A DNA stretch of 64,000 bases from Phormidium ambiguum IAM M-71 (GTDB lineage: Bacteria > Cyanobacteriota > Cyanobacteriia > Cyanobacteriales > Aerosakkonemataceae). Made by a program: the position numbers and the translations under genes. Where the stretch lies: NCBI RefSeq assembly GCF_001904725.1, contig NZ_MRCE01000012.1:124001-188000 (forward strand). Direction: 5' to 3'. This document shows, piece after piece, positions 26,901 through 34,943 of the stretch. Position 1 is the stretch's first letter. Each line of letters begins with the position of its first letter. Under the pieces are notes generated by a model. That model searched no databases. It was given only the letters and a program-made list of their open reading frames with translations, and was not told the origin of the DNA.

Positions 26901-27073
26901 ACAACTTGAGCACTGGCACCAACATAATTTGCATTGACGGCAATTTGTGGCGGACTAATATCTGGATATTGCTCTACAGGTAGGGCAGGAATGCTGATAA
27001 ATCCAGTGACTAATATAACTAGGGCGCACACGATCGCAAATACAGGTCTTTTGATGAAAAAATCGGCTAACAT
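23903..27073 (-). CDS. RND multidrug/metal efflux pump permease, HAE1 (AcrB) type
   Basis: A 1056-residue inner-membrane proton antiporter with the usual twelve-helix, two-loop plan (MLADFFIKRPVFAIV at the N-terminus). Proton relay residues are Asp409-Asp410 in GMVVDDAIVVAEDV and the Lys in GLASKNSILMVEF, as in AcrB; CusA-type heavy-metal signatures are not seen, so by sequence it is HAE1 rather than HME. The ATG at 27073 gives the standard N-terminus; the longer start at 27124 adds unrelated residues. The last codons come from a MITE. Its adaptor lies immediately upstream in the same operon; an outer-membrane TolC partner is not in the window. Confidence 0.92.
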   Translation of the reverse strand: MLADFFIKRPVFAIVCALVILVTGFISIPALPVEQYPDISPPQIAVNANYVGASAQVVEETVTTVLERQINGVEGMRYMNSTSSNDGTSTIIITFEQGYDLDVAASDIQNRVLQAEPKLPDVVRQTGVTVSKQSNAIVLAMALYSEDDRYDDTFISNYADLYVLDPLRRIKGIGNILAFGDRRYAMRIWLDPQRLASRNLTAQDVINALNKQNLQVGIGSIGQPPAPDGQLYQIDLQTKGRLKEAKEFENLILKANTDGTIVKLKDVGKAELGAESYSSFASYKGHVAVGYQILQIPGSNALNIAKAVKAEMKKLAQKFPPGLTYDIPYDSSLFVEASFREVVITLFQSVGLVVLVIFIFLQDWRATIVPAIAIPVSLIGTFAFVKIFNFSLNSLTLFGLTLATGMVVDDAIVVAEDVTRLIQEKGLSPIRATSEAMRELFGSVIATALVLMAVFIPVGFFPGTTGQLYKQFALTITFSIAISTFNALTLTPALSALLLRRQSKPRGLMGWASNCINGFLDWLRRGYHQLLRFITRFKPIMMLLFIASLVLTVWLYLRVPKAFLPEEDQGYFISLIQAADGTSLNYTRQIVTQAEQQLSKVPEIKGTFAMGGVGFSGNTPNRGLMFAPLKSWDERQKPEQSVSGILNRIRGGLMGIPQAPVIAVNPPTIPSLGSTGGFVFQLQDKGDRTTDISTLDGIKTELLTRANQTPGLQGVFSTYTANAPQLLIDIDREKAEALQVSTDEIFSTLQTYIGSRYVNDFNAFGRTYRVYVQADQKFRSNPEDIGQLYVRSRQGEMIPLSNLVKITSTTGPQTINHYNLYRSIEINGAAAPGFSSGQAIQIMEKLAAEILPPNMGFEWSGISLEELESGGQAPLIFGLGVFFVFLVLAAQYNNFFDPLIIMLSVPLAVLGALAAQSLRGLYNDVYCQVGLVMLIGLASKNSILMVEFANQLREQGLSITKAIVEASQDRLRPILMTAFSALLGAYPMVFPTGAGAASRQSLGTAIFGGTFVATFLSLFVVPILYIVIGTIQQRLMRRKESKTLPQPVQKIHTNSL

Positions 27074-27158
27074 AGGTATACTCTGGATGTATTGGATTTT
27101 GAACCACGAAGACACGAAGGACACGAAGAAAGAAGAGAGAAGAGAGAAGAAGAAATTT

Positions 27159-28547
27159 TCACAATTGATTTAGACTGGCTATAGATGCGCCATCTCTGAG
27201 AGCTAATAACCCGGAAAGTACAACTTTTTCTCCTGGTTTTAATCCTGAAATAACTTGATAATTATTGCCTTCAATGCTGTCTACTTTGATGAGGCGTTGT
27301 CGAGCTACTATTCCTGATTTAGAAGATTCTGCTACAAAGACAAATGTTTCTCCACCAAAGCGCATAATTGCAGTTGTTGGTACTAACACGCCTAGTTGTT
27401 GTTTCCAAATTACCTTGGCTCGAACAAATTGCTCAACTTTTAACTGTCCTTTAGAATTGTCAAACAGCGATTTTATTAGCACAGATTGCGTATCATTTGT
27501 AGCTTTTGGTGAAATGAAAAATATGCGACTTGTGCCTAGTGTTTTACCTTGACCATCGGTTAATTCAACGGACATTCCTGAACGTAATTTGAGGGCTTGT
27601 TCATTAGGAACTGAAAAGGTAACTTCTAATGAACGATTATCTGTAATTGTGGTTAATTGGCTGGAATTATCAACAAAATCTCCGACTTTTACGGGAATAT
27701 CTCCTACTGTACCAGCAAAGGGAGCCGTAATTAAATAAAACTGAAGTTGGGCAGCTTGTTCTTTGACATTTGCCTGAGCTTGTTTGACCAATCTTTGATT
27801 TTTAATAATGGTTGCTTCGGCTTTAGTTATTGCTGCTTTGGCTTTAATAATCGCTGCTTCTTGGGCAGCAATATCCGCATCTGTTTGAGCAATTTTAGCT
27901 TTAGCAACTTCTAGAGCATTGCGCCGTTGATCTAGCATTTGCAAACTAACAGCGCCTTGACGATAAAGATAGTTAAATCGTTCATAGTCTCGCTCATTAA
28001 GTGTTAAATTAGATTGTTCCGAAACTTGACGAGCTTGTAATGCTTTGAGTGTTGCTTTAGCATTGTTAACATCAGCTTTGGCGCTGGCTAATTCGGCTTT
28101 GGCAGTTTCTAAATCAGCTTGGGAAGATTCAACAGCTGCGATACGACTTTCAACTGATGCTTGTTGCGGTTTCGCATCTACTTTTAAAATCGGAGTACCT
28201 GTTTTTACTTGTTCTCCACTTTGAACTAAAATTTGGGAAATTTGACCCTGAATTCTGGGGCGTAATGTAATAGAACGACGAGATTGTAAGGTAGCAACAA
28301 ATTCTGAACTTTCTTCAATAGAACTGGTTTTTAGTAACAATGTTTTTACAGGCATTGGTGGTTGTTGAGCGACTGCTGGGGGTGATTTCTGAGTCGGAGT
28401 CATAGTCTGCCACAGTCCTATTCCTCCACCGCCTACAAGAAGCAGGAATATGATAATTAATCGAAAGTGCGATCGCTTTTTACCAGTTAGCTCTGAAATA
28501 TCTTGAATATCAGGGTTTGCAGTCGATTCTAACTCAGATACTTCCAT
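27159..28547 (-). CDS. RND efflux periplasmic adaptor (HlyD/AcrA family)
   Basis: A 462-residue membrane fusion protein. An N-terminal cytoplasmic stretch and one signal-anchor helix (about 27-45) are followed by a lipoyl half (TLQSRRSITLRPRIQGQIS), a long coiled-coil hairpin rich in Ala/Lys/Glu (about 130-265), the second lipoyl half (ITAPFAGTVGDIPVKVGDFV) and beta-barrel and membrane-proximal domains. It links the RND pump to an outer-membrane channel. The RND gene begins 85 bp downstream; that gap holds a purine-rich cyanobacterial spacer repeat (GAAGACACGAAGGACACGAA). Confidence 0.92.
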   Translation of the reverse strand: MEVSELESTANPDIQDISELTGKKRSHFRLIIIFLLLVGGGGIGLWQTMTPTQKSPPAVAQQPPMPVKTLLLKTSSIEESSEFVATLQSRRSITLRPRIQGQISQILVQSGEQVKTGTPILKVDAKPQQASVESRIAAVESSQADLETAKAELASAKADVNNAKATLKALQARQVSEQSNLTLNERDYERFNYLYRQGAVSLQMLDQRRNALEVAKAKIAQTDADIAAQEAAIIKAKAAITKAEATIIKNQRLVKQAQANVKEQAAQLQFYLITAPFAGTVGDIPVKVGDFVDNSSQLTTITDNRSLEVTFSVPNEQALKLRSGMSVELTDGQGKTLGTSRIFFISPKATNDTQSVLIKSLFDNSKGQLKVEQFVRAKVIWKQQLGVLVPTTAIMRFGGETFVFVAESSKSGIVARQRLIKVDSIEGNNYQVISGLKPGEKVVLSGLLALRDGASIASLNQL

Positions 28548-28664
28548 AACTTATCTCTCAATTAATCTTGTTGATTCAGAACATAAATTGAAGAAATTGG
28601 CAGTAATAATCAATCAAAAATCTCTTTTCTCCAAAACCTCACGGAAAATCACTGCCAAAATAAA

Positions 28665-29018
28665 CTAACGAATATTAAGCCTCTGCAATTGAGCTTCTAC
28701 CGCACTCAAATATCCTTTGTCACTGGCAATTTGGGGTGATAATTTGTTAGCTCTAATTGCCGCTGCAACTAATTGTTCTGCACTTAGTCTTCCCATCTGA
28801 TGAGCCGAGACAAGTTGTAAATAACCAGGTATACCTTGCTCTTGAAAATAGCCTTGGTTAGCCATTGAAACAAGCTCAAAAGGTGTGATTTGATAAACAG
28901 AACTTCCGGTGGTTCTATAAGTTTCTGAATTGATTGCTTGAGTTTGAGCTTGAGCTACTGGCACAGATAAAGAAGATAAGAATACTAAAGACAAACTGCC
29001 GATGATTAAGCGTTTCAT
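28665..29018 (-). CDS. Small secreted protein of unknown function, metal-regulon member
   Basis: A 117-residue protein with a clear Sec signal (MKRLIIGSLSLVFLSSLSV, cleavage near AQAQ). The mature part is helical (PFELVSMANQGYFQEQGI...GRLSAEQLVAAAIRANKL), with no Cys or obvious metal ligands. The ATG at 29018 follows GGAGG; the TTG at 29030 is inside that ribosome site. It is transcribed from a MerR-type promoter and lies 117 bp before the adaptor gene, so it probably leads the efflux operon. Confidence 0.75.
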   Translation of the reverse strand: MKRLIIGSLSLVFLSSLSVPVAQAQTQAINSETYRTTGSSVYQITPFELVSMANQGYFQEQGIPGYLQLVSAHQMGRLSAEQLVAAAIRANKLSPQIASDKGYLSAVEAQLQRLNIR

Positions 29019-29090
29019 AATTGCCTCCAAACTTTGAAAATTCTTGATGAGAAGTTGAGCGATCTATTAGTTATTTCCTCAACTGAATTC

Positions 29091-29122
29091 ATCTTAAATT
29101 CTCCAGTTGTCTGGAGAGTCAA
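29091..29122 (-). promoter_or_regulatory. MerR-type promoter of the small secreted protein and RND operon
   Basis: Minus strand: -35 TTGACT (29122-29117), 20-bp spacer containing the perfect dyad CTCCAG-ACAA-CTGGAG, -10 TAAGAT (29096-29091). This is the best dyad of the four related sites. Confidence 0.85.
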
Positions 29123-29181
29123 TAGGTAAATTGAAAAAAATCAAATATTTTTTTAACTAGTTCAGAATTTTTTAATAAAAA

Positions 29182-29222
29182 AGCAGTTTATCAACTTTGA
29201 CAAACAAAGCTGATAAACTGCT
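29182..29222 (-). terminator. Terminator of the merR gene
   Basis: Perfect 12-bp arms AGCAGTTTATCA (29182-29193) and TGATAAACTGCT (29211-29222), followed on the minus strand by a T run. It lies 25 bp after the merR stop. Confidence 0.8.
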
Positions 29223-29247
29223 AAGAATAATTCAATTGTTGAATCTT

Positions 29248-29661
29248 TTAATTTTGTTCAATCAGAGGACAAATGACTGAATCAACCTTTTCTAATAATG
29301 TTGATGAACCGGAAAGTAATCCTTCTAATTCTGATTTGAGAATAAGTAGTTGCTGAATTTGTTGTTCAATATCATTTACCTTATCTTGCAACTTAGTTTT
29401 AACCTGTTCGCAAGGCAAATCACCTTGGTCGTGAACTCTCAAGAATTCCCGAATTTCTAATAAAGTTAATCCCAAACTTTGGGCGCGTTTGATAAAGCTG
29501 AGGCGAGCCAAAACATCAGGAGTAAACAATCTAAATTTTCCCTCAGTTCTGCCTGATGCTTTGAGTAAACCGAGTTCTTCATAGTAGCGAATAGTTTTAA
29601 TCGATACGCCGCTTTCTTTGGCAACTGAACCGATGAGTTTTTGCGCTTCTTGGACTAACAT
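29248..29661 (-). CDS. MerR-family metal-responsive activator
   Basis: A 137-residue regulator: winged helix-turn-helix (about 8-75; IGSVAKESGVSIKTIRYYEE), a dimerisation helix, and a C-terminal metal loop. Only two likely ligands are seen: Cys84 (position of ZntR Cys79 and CueR Ser77) and Cys131 in VICPLIEQN (position of CueR Cys120). The Cys corresponding to CueR Cys112 is missing. This hybrid set makes the metal hard to call; context says copper, the Cys84 position suggests a divalent-type sensor. The ATG at 29661 has AGGAGAGG upstream and follows its own MerR-type promoter. It probably controls all four dyad promoters in the window. Confidence 0.88.
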   Translation of the reverse strand: MLVQEAQKLIGSVAKESGVSIKTIRYYEELGLLKASGRTEGKFRLFTPDVLARLSFIKRAQSLGLTLLEIREFLRVHDQGDLPCEQVKTKLQDKVNDIEQQIQQLLILKSELEGLLSGSSTLLEKVDSVICPLIEQN

Positions 29662-29695
29662 ACTGATTTCCTCTCCTGAACCTAACCCTAAGCAT

Positions 29696-29727
29696 AGGAT
29701 AAACTCTCCGGTTAAGAGGAGAGTCAA
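29696..29727 (-). promoter_or_regulatory. MerR-type promoter of merR itself
   Basis: Minus strand: -35 TTGACT (29727-29722), 20-bp spacer with CTCC...GGAG dyad, -10 TATCCT (29701-29696), 35 bp before the merR ATG. It suggests autoregulation. Confidence 0.8.
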
Positions 29728-29782
29728 GAGGTAGCTAGAAAAATTTTTTGATGATTAACTATTTGCTTCAGATGCTTGGAAT

Positions 29783-29840
29783 GGGCGGGTTTTGTCCAGA
29801 TATTGTTTGTGAAAGCCGACAATTTTGCCTAAACCCGCCC
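29783..29840. repeat. Inverted repeat GGGCGGGTTT / AAACCCGCCC
   Basis: Ten-bp perfect arms separated by 38 bp in the spacer between merR and the cupredoxin gene. Repeats with this end sequence are widespread in cyanobacterial spacers. It might also slow transcription beyond the cupredoxin gene. Confidence 0.6.
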
Positions 29841-29874
29841 CTACCATACAATATCGATGCAACTGGACATGAGA

Positions 29875-30807
29875 TCAATTATTGAAAGCTTGAGCAGCTT
29901 TTTCGTGGAACTCAGAGGTGTTGGCAGCTTGCACTTTTATAATGCCGCGAACCATATTCATGCCGCAGCTAAAAGCGTGTTCTCCCTCTTGTTTGGGAGT
30001 AAATTCGATCGTTTTTAGTTGATGCAAAGGTAAATCGGTTGCAATATCAAAATCAGGAATCAGAATTTTCTCTAAACAACTACTAGGATTTTCCCTTAAA
30101 AAGCTGAGTTGAACGGGTTTTCCTGCTTTAACTACCAGATGATTTGGTTGGTAGCCTTTGTCAACAATCACAGTTAGTTTTTGTATTTCCTGGTTAACAT
30201 TTGGATTAACTTGCATAGTTGTAGTTTCCTTGACTGTTTCATGCTGATTTGGGGAAATCAATGGTGTAGTTGATTCACTTTGTTGATCTTCGGCAATGAT
30301 TTCGCCACGAAACATATTCATGCCACAGGTAAAGACATAATTTCCCGCTTTTTTTGGTGTAAATTCTACAGAAGTAACAACATTAATTGGCAAATCTGCG
30401 GCAATATGAAAATCTGGAATTAATACTTGTTCCAAACAACTACTAGGATCTAAGCGATGAAAATTAAGACGCACAGGTTGACCTGATTGGACAACAATCC
30501 GACTGGGTTCGTAACCGCCATCAACGGTGATAGTTACTTCTTGAATTCCTCCAGTTGCAGTTGCTTTTTTCGACTGGGGTTTACTGAGGAGAAACCACCA
30601 AAGTTCTAAACCAATTAATCCGAGTCCAGCCAGAGTCACTAAAACTTTGTTACTTAAGGGTTGTTCAATGGGACGAAATTGATTTGTTTGCTCTGTTTTA
30701 GTTGGGTGTGTTTCATGGGTATTTTGTGCGATCGCTTCTCCAGTTCCCATTCCTAACACAATCCCTAAACTAGCAATTCCACCGATGATTTTGGTTCTGT
30801 TCAACAT
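29875..30807 (-). CDS. Membrane-anchored protein with two cupredoxin-like domains
   Basis: A 310-residue protein. A signal peptide (MLNRTKIIGGIASLGIVLGM) and a second hydrophobic helix (LVTLAGLGLIGLELWWFLL, about 55-73) precede two tandem cupredoxin-like domains (about 88-172 and 210-295). Each domain has the same set of candidate copper ligands: a Cys in DPSSCLE / NPSSCLE, and Cys plus Met in CGMNM. They are of the EfeO/CopA-associated cupredoxin type rather than plastocyanin. Last gene of the likely copZ-copA-microprotein-cupredoxin unit. Role: probably extracytoplasmic copper binding or delivery. Confidence 0.85.
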   Translation of the reverse strand: MLNRTKIIGGIASLGIVLGMGTGEAIAQNTHETHPTKTEQTNQFRPIEQPLSNKVLVTLAGLGLIGLELWWFLLSKPQSKKATATGGIQEVTITVDGGYEPSRIVVQSGQPVRLNFHRLDPSSCLEQVLIPDFHIAADLPINVVTSVEFTPKKAGNYVFTCGMNMFRGEIIAEDQQSESTTPLISPNQHETVKETTTMQVNPNVNQEIQKLTVIVDKGYQPNHLVVKAGKPVQLSFLRENPSSCLEKILIPDFDIATDLPLHQLKTIEFTPKQEGEHAFSCGMNMVRGIIKVQAANTSEFHEKAAQAFNN

Positions 30808-30928
30808 TTGAAAAACTCCTAAAAATTACAAGCGATAACTTAAGTTCGAGTAGATTAGCGGGTTAAATAAATTGGGTATAAGTTAAACCCGCTATTTCTT
30901 TTTTCCTTCATTTAAACCGACAAGTCGA

Positions 30929-31021
30929 TTAAGTTAAAAACCCTACAATCGAACCGGAAATTACTCCAATCAGAAAACCAAATCCTACTAATGTTGCCCA
31001 AAATTTTTGTTTATTACTCAT
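30929..31021 (-). CDS. 30-residue membrane microprotein downstream of copA
   Basis: A 31-codon frame reading MSNKQKFWATLVGFGFLIGV then ISGSIVGFLT, a single hydrophobic helix after a short basic N-terminus. It starts 15 bp after the copA stop, and its ribosome site (GAGGT) directly follows that stop, which argues for coupled translation. Too small for routine gene callers. By position it could be a small partner or regulator of the copper ATPase, but this is inference; no family recognised. Confidence 0.6.
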   Translation of the reverse strand: MSNKQKFWATLVGFGFLIGVISGSIVGFLT

Positions 31022-31035
31022 GATGATTACCTCAA

Positions 31036-33297
31036 TTAAGCTAATAATTTGGGTCGGAAATTACGCAGACGCAACGCATTTGTTACTACAGAAACTGAAC
31101 TAAATGCCATTGCTGCTCCGGCAATAATCGGACTGAGAAGCCATCCGAAAAAGGGGAAGAGTATACCTGCTGCGATCGGAATTCCTGCTACGTTGTAAAT
31201 AAAGGCGAAAAACAAATTTTGTTTGATGTTTTGCATTGTGGAACGAGATAATTGAATCGCAGTAACAATGCCGTGTAAATCACCAGAAATTAGCGTAATG
31301 TCACTAGCAGCGATCGCAACATCTGTCCCAGTACCAATTGCCATTCCTACATCTGCTTGAGCTAATGCAGGCGCATCATTAATACCATCTCCCACCATTG
31401 CCACAATTTTTCCTTCTTCTTGAAGATTGGCAACTTGCGCGGCTTTTTGTTCGGGACGAACTTCTGCAATTACTCTTTTGATTCCAACTTCTCTCGCTAT
31501 TACTTCAGCCGTGCGACGGTTATCACCTGTTAACATTACCACTTCTAATCCCATCTTTTGTAAGATGCGAATTGCGTTGGCAGAAGAAGGTTTTACGGCA
31601 TCTGCGATCGCCATCATACCTTCCACTTTCCCATCAACTGCTAACCAAACAACCGTTTTACCAAGGTATTCCAATCGCTCCCAATCTTGTTCTAATTTAT
31701 GGGTATCAATTCCCAATTCTTTCATCCAGCGATGCGTACCAATTTGTACCCATTTATCGGAAACATAGCCTTGTACACCGCTACCTGCGATCGCTTCAAA
31801 TTGTTGAGTATCTGTTAATTCTACACCTTGCGATTGAGCATATTGGACAACTGCTTCGGCTAAAGGATGCTCAGAATTACGTTCCACAGATGCAGCTAAC
31901 TGTAATAGTTTGAATTCGTTTTGATTAGCTGTGCCGTCAACAGTTAAAAAATGAGTGACTGTGGGTTTTCCTTGGGTAATTGTGCCTGTTTTATCGAGAA
32001 CGATCGCTTGGATTTTATGAGCCAATTCCAAGCTTTCTGCACCTTTAATTAAAATGCCGTTTTCTGCGCCTTTTCCAGTTCCCACCATGATCGAAGTTGG
32101 TGTTGCTAAACCTAAAGCACAAGGACAAGCGATAATCAAAACACCTACGGTAGTAATTAATGCCATCGTCACATTTCCCATGAGGTTATACCAGATGATG
32201 AAAGTAGCGATCGCAATTGCAATTACCGCCGGAACAAACCATCCAGTTACTTGGTCAGCTAATCTTTGAATCGGTGCTTTAGAACCTTGTGCTTGCTGAA
32301 CTAATTGCACAATTTGAGCCAAGAAAGTATCTTTGCCAACTCGCGTAGCGCGGAATTTAAAGCTACCTGTTTTGTTAATTGTCGCTCCAATTACTTCATC
32401 GCCTGATTTCTTTTTTACAGGTAAACTTTCCCCTGTCACCATTGCTTCATCTATGGTTGAAGAACCATCAACAATCTCACCATCTACGGGAATTTTTTCC
32501 CCTGGACGCACGAGAATTATATCGCCCAAAATTACTTCCGCAATCGGAACATCTACCTCTTTTCCATTACGAATTACTCTTGCGGTTTTCGCTTGCAATC
32601 CCATCAGTTTGCGAATTGCTTCTGAGGTTTGTCCTTTGGCGCGATTCTCCAACAATTTCCCCAACAGAATTAAGGTAATAATTACAGCAGCCGCTTCATA
32701 ATACACATCTGCTGTTAATCCTTGATTGGTAAAAAAGCTGGGGAATAGAGTAGCAAAAATGGAATAGAAAAAAGCCGCACCTGTGCCAACTGCAACTAAA
32801 GTATCCATTGTCGCTGCATGGCGCTTTAAGGCTTTCCAAGCATTAATATAAAAGCTACGACCGCACCAAAATTGTACGGGTGTAGTTAATATTAATTGCA
32901 GCCAAGGATTGTGTAACCACATTGGGATGAAAGGAATAGATAATCCTGTCATCATTGGCAGAGAACCAATTACTAAAATGGCGCTGACTAAGCCACCAAA
33001 TATAACTTTGTTGCGTAATTGTCGAGTTTCTGCCTGTCTTTCTTGTTGTTCGACATCATCATTTCTATTCAACAAATCATCGGATTTTATGGGTTGAGCA
33101 ACATATCCAGCCGCATCAACTGCTTCTTGAATTGCGTCTAAATTGGTTTGTTGCGGGTTATATTTAACTGTTGCTTGTTCTGCACCAAAGTTGACGTTAC
33201 AAGCTTCTACACCAGGGACAGAAAGAATCGCATTTTCGATCGCATTTGCACAAGAAGCACAACTCATCCCTCGCAGTTTCAAATTTGCGTTTTCCAT
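31036..33297 (-). CDS. copA: Cu(I)-exporting P1B-1-type ATPase
   Basis: A 753-residue ATPase. One N-terminal heavy-metal domain (GMSCASC, Cys13/Cys16) is followed by eight membrane helices. The transmembrane metal site is Cys391-Pro-Cys393; the phosphorylated residue is Asp435 in DKTGT; the SEHPL and GDGINDAP motifs are present. YN in helix 7 and MxxSS-type AMAFSSVSV in helix 8 are specific for Cu(I) (P1B-1). It drives Cu(I) out of the cytosol or into an internal compartment. GGAGG lies just before the ATG, 31 bp after the chaperone gene, and the promoter upstream of that gene likely serves both. Confidence 0.95.
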   Translation of the reverse strand: MENANLKLRGMSCASCANAIENAILSVPGVEACNVNFGAEQATVKYNPQQTNLDAIQEAVDAAGYVAQPIKSDDLLNRNDDVEQQERQAETRQLRNKVIFGGLVSAILVIGSLPMMTGLSIPFIPMWLHNPWLQLILTTPVQFWCGRSFYINAWKALKRHAATMDTLVAVGTGAAFFYSIFATLFPSFFTNQGLTADVYYEAAAVIITLILLGKLLENRAKGQTSEAIRKLMGLQAKTARVIRNGKEVDVPIAEVILGDIILVRPGEKIPVDGEIVDGSSTIDEAMVTGESLPVKKKSGDEVIGATINKTGSFKFRATRVGKDTFLAQIVQLVQQAQGSKAPIQRLADQVTGWFVPAVIAIAIATFIIWYNLMGNVTMALITTVGVLIIACPCALGLATPTSIMVGTGKGAENGILIKGAESLELAHKIQAIVLDKTGTITQGKPTVTHFLTVDGTANQNEFKLLQLAASVERNSEHPLAEAVVQYAQSQGVELTDTQQFEAIAGSGVQGYVSDKWVQIGTHRWMKELGIDTHKLEQDWERLEYLGKTVVWLAVDGKVEGMMAIADAVKPSSANAIRILQKMGLEVVMLTGDNRRTAEVIAREVGIKRVIAEVRPEQKAAQVANLQEEGKIVAMVGDGINDAPALAQADVGMAIGTGTDVAIAASDITLISGDLHGIVTAIQLSRSTMQNIKQNLFFAFIYNVAGIPIAAGILFPFFGWLLSPIIAGAAMAFSSVSVVTNALRLRNFRPKLLA

Positions 33298-33328
33298 TAC
33301 CTTACCTCCTAATTTTTTTCCCTAAATT

Positions 33329-33529
33329 TTAGTGACAGGCAACTGTATAACCAGCAGATTTAATTGCCTCTGTCACAACGGTTTCTGATACTTGCGTTTC
33401 GATATTGACCAGCTTGGTTTTTGGATCTGCCTGAACGGTTGCAGCTGGATCGATCGCTTTAATAGCTTTGGTAATGGTTTCTCCGCAAGCTGAACAAGCC
33501 ATGTTCGGAACTTTTAGTTGTAGTGTCAT
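33329..33529 (-). CDS. Cytosolic copper chaperone (CopZ/Atx1-like)
   Basis: A 66-residue single heavy-metal-associated domain with the metal loop NMACSAC (Cys12, Cys15), typical of cyanobacterial Atx1/CopZ. It carries Cu(I) to the metal domain of the ATPase encoded next. The C-terminal CH could also bind copper. It is the first gene behind a MerR-type promoter. Confidence 0.92.
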   Translation of the reverse strand: MTLQLKVPNMACSACGETITKAIKAIDPAATVQADPKTKLVNIETQVSETVVTEAIKSAGYTVACH

Positions 33530-33565
33530 GATTTAATTTTTCCTTTCTTTTGAGGTGTTAATCCT

Positions 33566-33597
33566 ATCTTGAACTGTCCAGTCAACTAGAGAGTCAA
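33566..33597 (-). promoter_or_regulatory. MerR-type promoter of copZ-copA
   Basis: Minus strand: -35 TTGACT (33597-33592), 20-bp spacer with an imperfect CTCTAG...CTGGAC dyad, -10 CAAGAT (33571-33566), 36 bp before the chaperone ATG. Confidence 0.78.
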
Positions 33598-33726
33598 GGG
33601 GTAAAGGAAAAAATTTTTGCGGATCTCTAAAAACGATAACTGGACAGCTGGAACAAAAGTTCCACTGCCATATTTGATGAGCTATAAAGGATTGCAGCAA
33701 TTTTGATGTAAATACTAACCTTGGTA

Positions 33727-33761
33727 GAAAAGCTGGGCAATCAAACCTTACCCAGCTTTTC
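33727..33761 (-). terminator. Terminator of the copper-storage gene
   Basis: Perfect 11-bp arms GAAAAGCTGGG (33727-33737) and CCCAGCTTTTC (33751-33761), 11 bp past the stop at 33773, with a T-rich tail on the minus strand. Confidence 0.75.
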
Positions 33762-33772
33762 TTTTGAGCTAT

Positions 33773-34102
33773 TTAAGCTACACCTGCAACACTAACAATC
33801 TTGCGGTATTCTTCAGCGGCTACCCGACAAGCCTGAGCGCATTTCTGGCAATGTTCGGATTCGTGCTTTTCACATTCTTTGGCGCAGGCTTCGCAGATTT
33901 CTATACAGGATTTAACAATTTGGGGGATGAAGCGCGAACCACGACTCATGTAAGCAGCAGAATTCCAGCAAATTTGCGCGCAATCTATGCAGAGACGGGC
34001 GCATTCAGGCATACTACCCAAACAAGAATCGGCACAGTGTTCGCATTCGTATGCACAGCGAACCGCAATATCTATACTGGATTGAGAAATTTTGTGAGCC
34101 AT
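33773..34102 (-). CDS. Cys-rich four-helix-bundle copper-storage protein (Csp3/DUF326-like)
   Basis: A 109-residue protein with 15 Cys spaced along helices (for example CAYECEHCADSC and CIEICEACAKEC). This is the Csp/DUF326 pattern, in which Cys line the core of a four-helix bundle and hold many Cu(I) ions. No signal peptide, so cytosolic Csp3 type. The ATG at 34102 follows AAAGGAG; a longer start at 34138 is not supported. No MerR-type dyad was seen upstream. Confidence 0.88.
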   Translation of the reverse strand: MAHKISQSSIDIAVRCAYECEHCADSCLGSMPECARLCIDCAQICWNSAAYMSRGSRFIPQIVKSCIEICEACAKECEKHESEHCQKCAQACRVAAEEYRKIVSVAGVA

Positions 34103-34336
34103 TAAAACTCTCCTTTGGAAATGAACTTTCGCTTTCACTCTAAAAACTGACTAATATGTGTGCTTCTTTCTCAAGGTATGGATGTAATTTATTTCTAATT
34201 AAGTATGAGGAATTCATCCAAATTTCATTTCTCTATGTATTTAGTTTTGGTTAATACAACAAGTCGATCTCGATTTTATCGGCGAAAATCTAGTATAGAT
34301 AATTCGATCGCAATAATTGACCGAATAAATTAGACT

Positions 34337-34408
34337 AACCCCACCCCTTAATCCCCTCCCCGTACACGGGGAGGGGAGACAAAGCGCAGCTTTGGCAGGG
34401 GTGGGGTG
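34337..34408. repeat. GC-rich palindromic spacer repeat
   Basis: AACCCCACCCC...CCCCTCCCCGT-ACACGGGGAGGGG...GGGGTGGGGT. A second partial copy lies at 35711-35759. The central palindrome is shared with the MITE-like elements at 23815 and 35825, but the ATACCAATTCTC ends are missing. The rest of the 342-bp spacer 34103-34444 has nothing recognisable. Confidence 0.65.
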
Positions 34409-34444
34409 CTTTTTTAATAAGTGATTATCCGGGGAAATTGAGCT

Positions 34445-34939
34445 TTAAAGTTGTAGAGATCGATCGCACAATGCAAAAGTAAACAATGCTGCTGCTATCA
34501 GTGCTGCGACTGTGCGAATATGATTCCAAAACGTCCAATCAGTAAGATATCTAGCCCAGAGATTAGCACCATCAATGCTGTCTGGTTTAACATTTGCCAA
34601 GGCATCATTGAGTGGTACATTAAAGGCGATCGTCACTAAAACACTACCAATCAAATACAGCAAACTACCAACGAGTAAGTAAACAGCACCAGGTTGTTGC
34701 CATTTTAATAGTGAGAAAATAGCTAAAAGAATGCAAGCCACAGCCGTTCCAAAAAGCGCCACCATGAATAACGGATTAATTGCACAGATATTAATTGATT
34801 GCATGGCAGCAATACCCGATTTCGGCTGAAGTCGGCTCAGGGCATTCATTACGAAGGTTGAGAAAGCAAAGAAAACTCCTGCTATTAAGCCACAACCCAA
34901 CGCACAGAACAACTTCAATGCAAAATAATCTTGTAGCAT
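34445..34939 (-). CDS. DUF1772 (anthrone-oxygenase-like) membrane protein
   Basis: A 164-residue protein with four membrane helices, starting MLQDYFALKLFCALGCGLIAG and containing the NVPLNDALANV motif and a C-terminal YLTDWTFWNHIRTVAAL, which fit DUF1772. Function in bacteria is unknown; some relatives are called anthrone oxygenases. Start 34939 follows GGAGGG, which overlaps the end of the azoreductase gene, so the two genes are translationally coupled. Confidence 0.8.
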   Translation of the reverse strand: MLQDYFALKLFCALGCGLIAGVFFAFSTFVMNALSRLQPKSGIAAMQSINICAINPLFMVALFGTAVACILLAIFSLLKWQQPGAVYLLVGSLLYLIGSVLVTIAFNVPLNDALANVKPDSIDGANLWARYLTDWTFWNHIRTVAALIAAALFTFALCDRSLQL

Positions 34940-34943
34940 TGGC

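Noticed and set aside
23903-27124. Annotating the RND pump as a CusA-type heavy-metal exporter
   Set aside because: The Asp-Asp/Lys relay and loop sequences are AcrB-like (HAE1); metal context alone is not enough.
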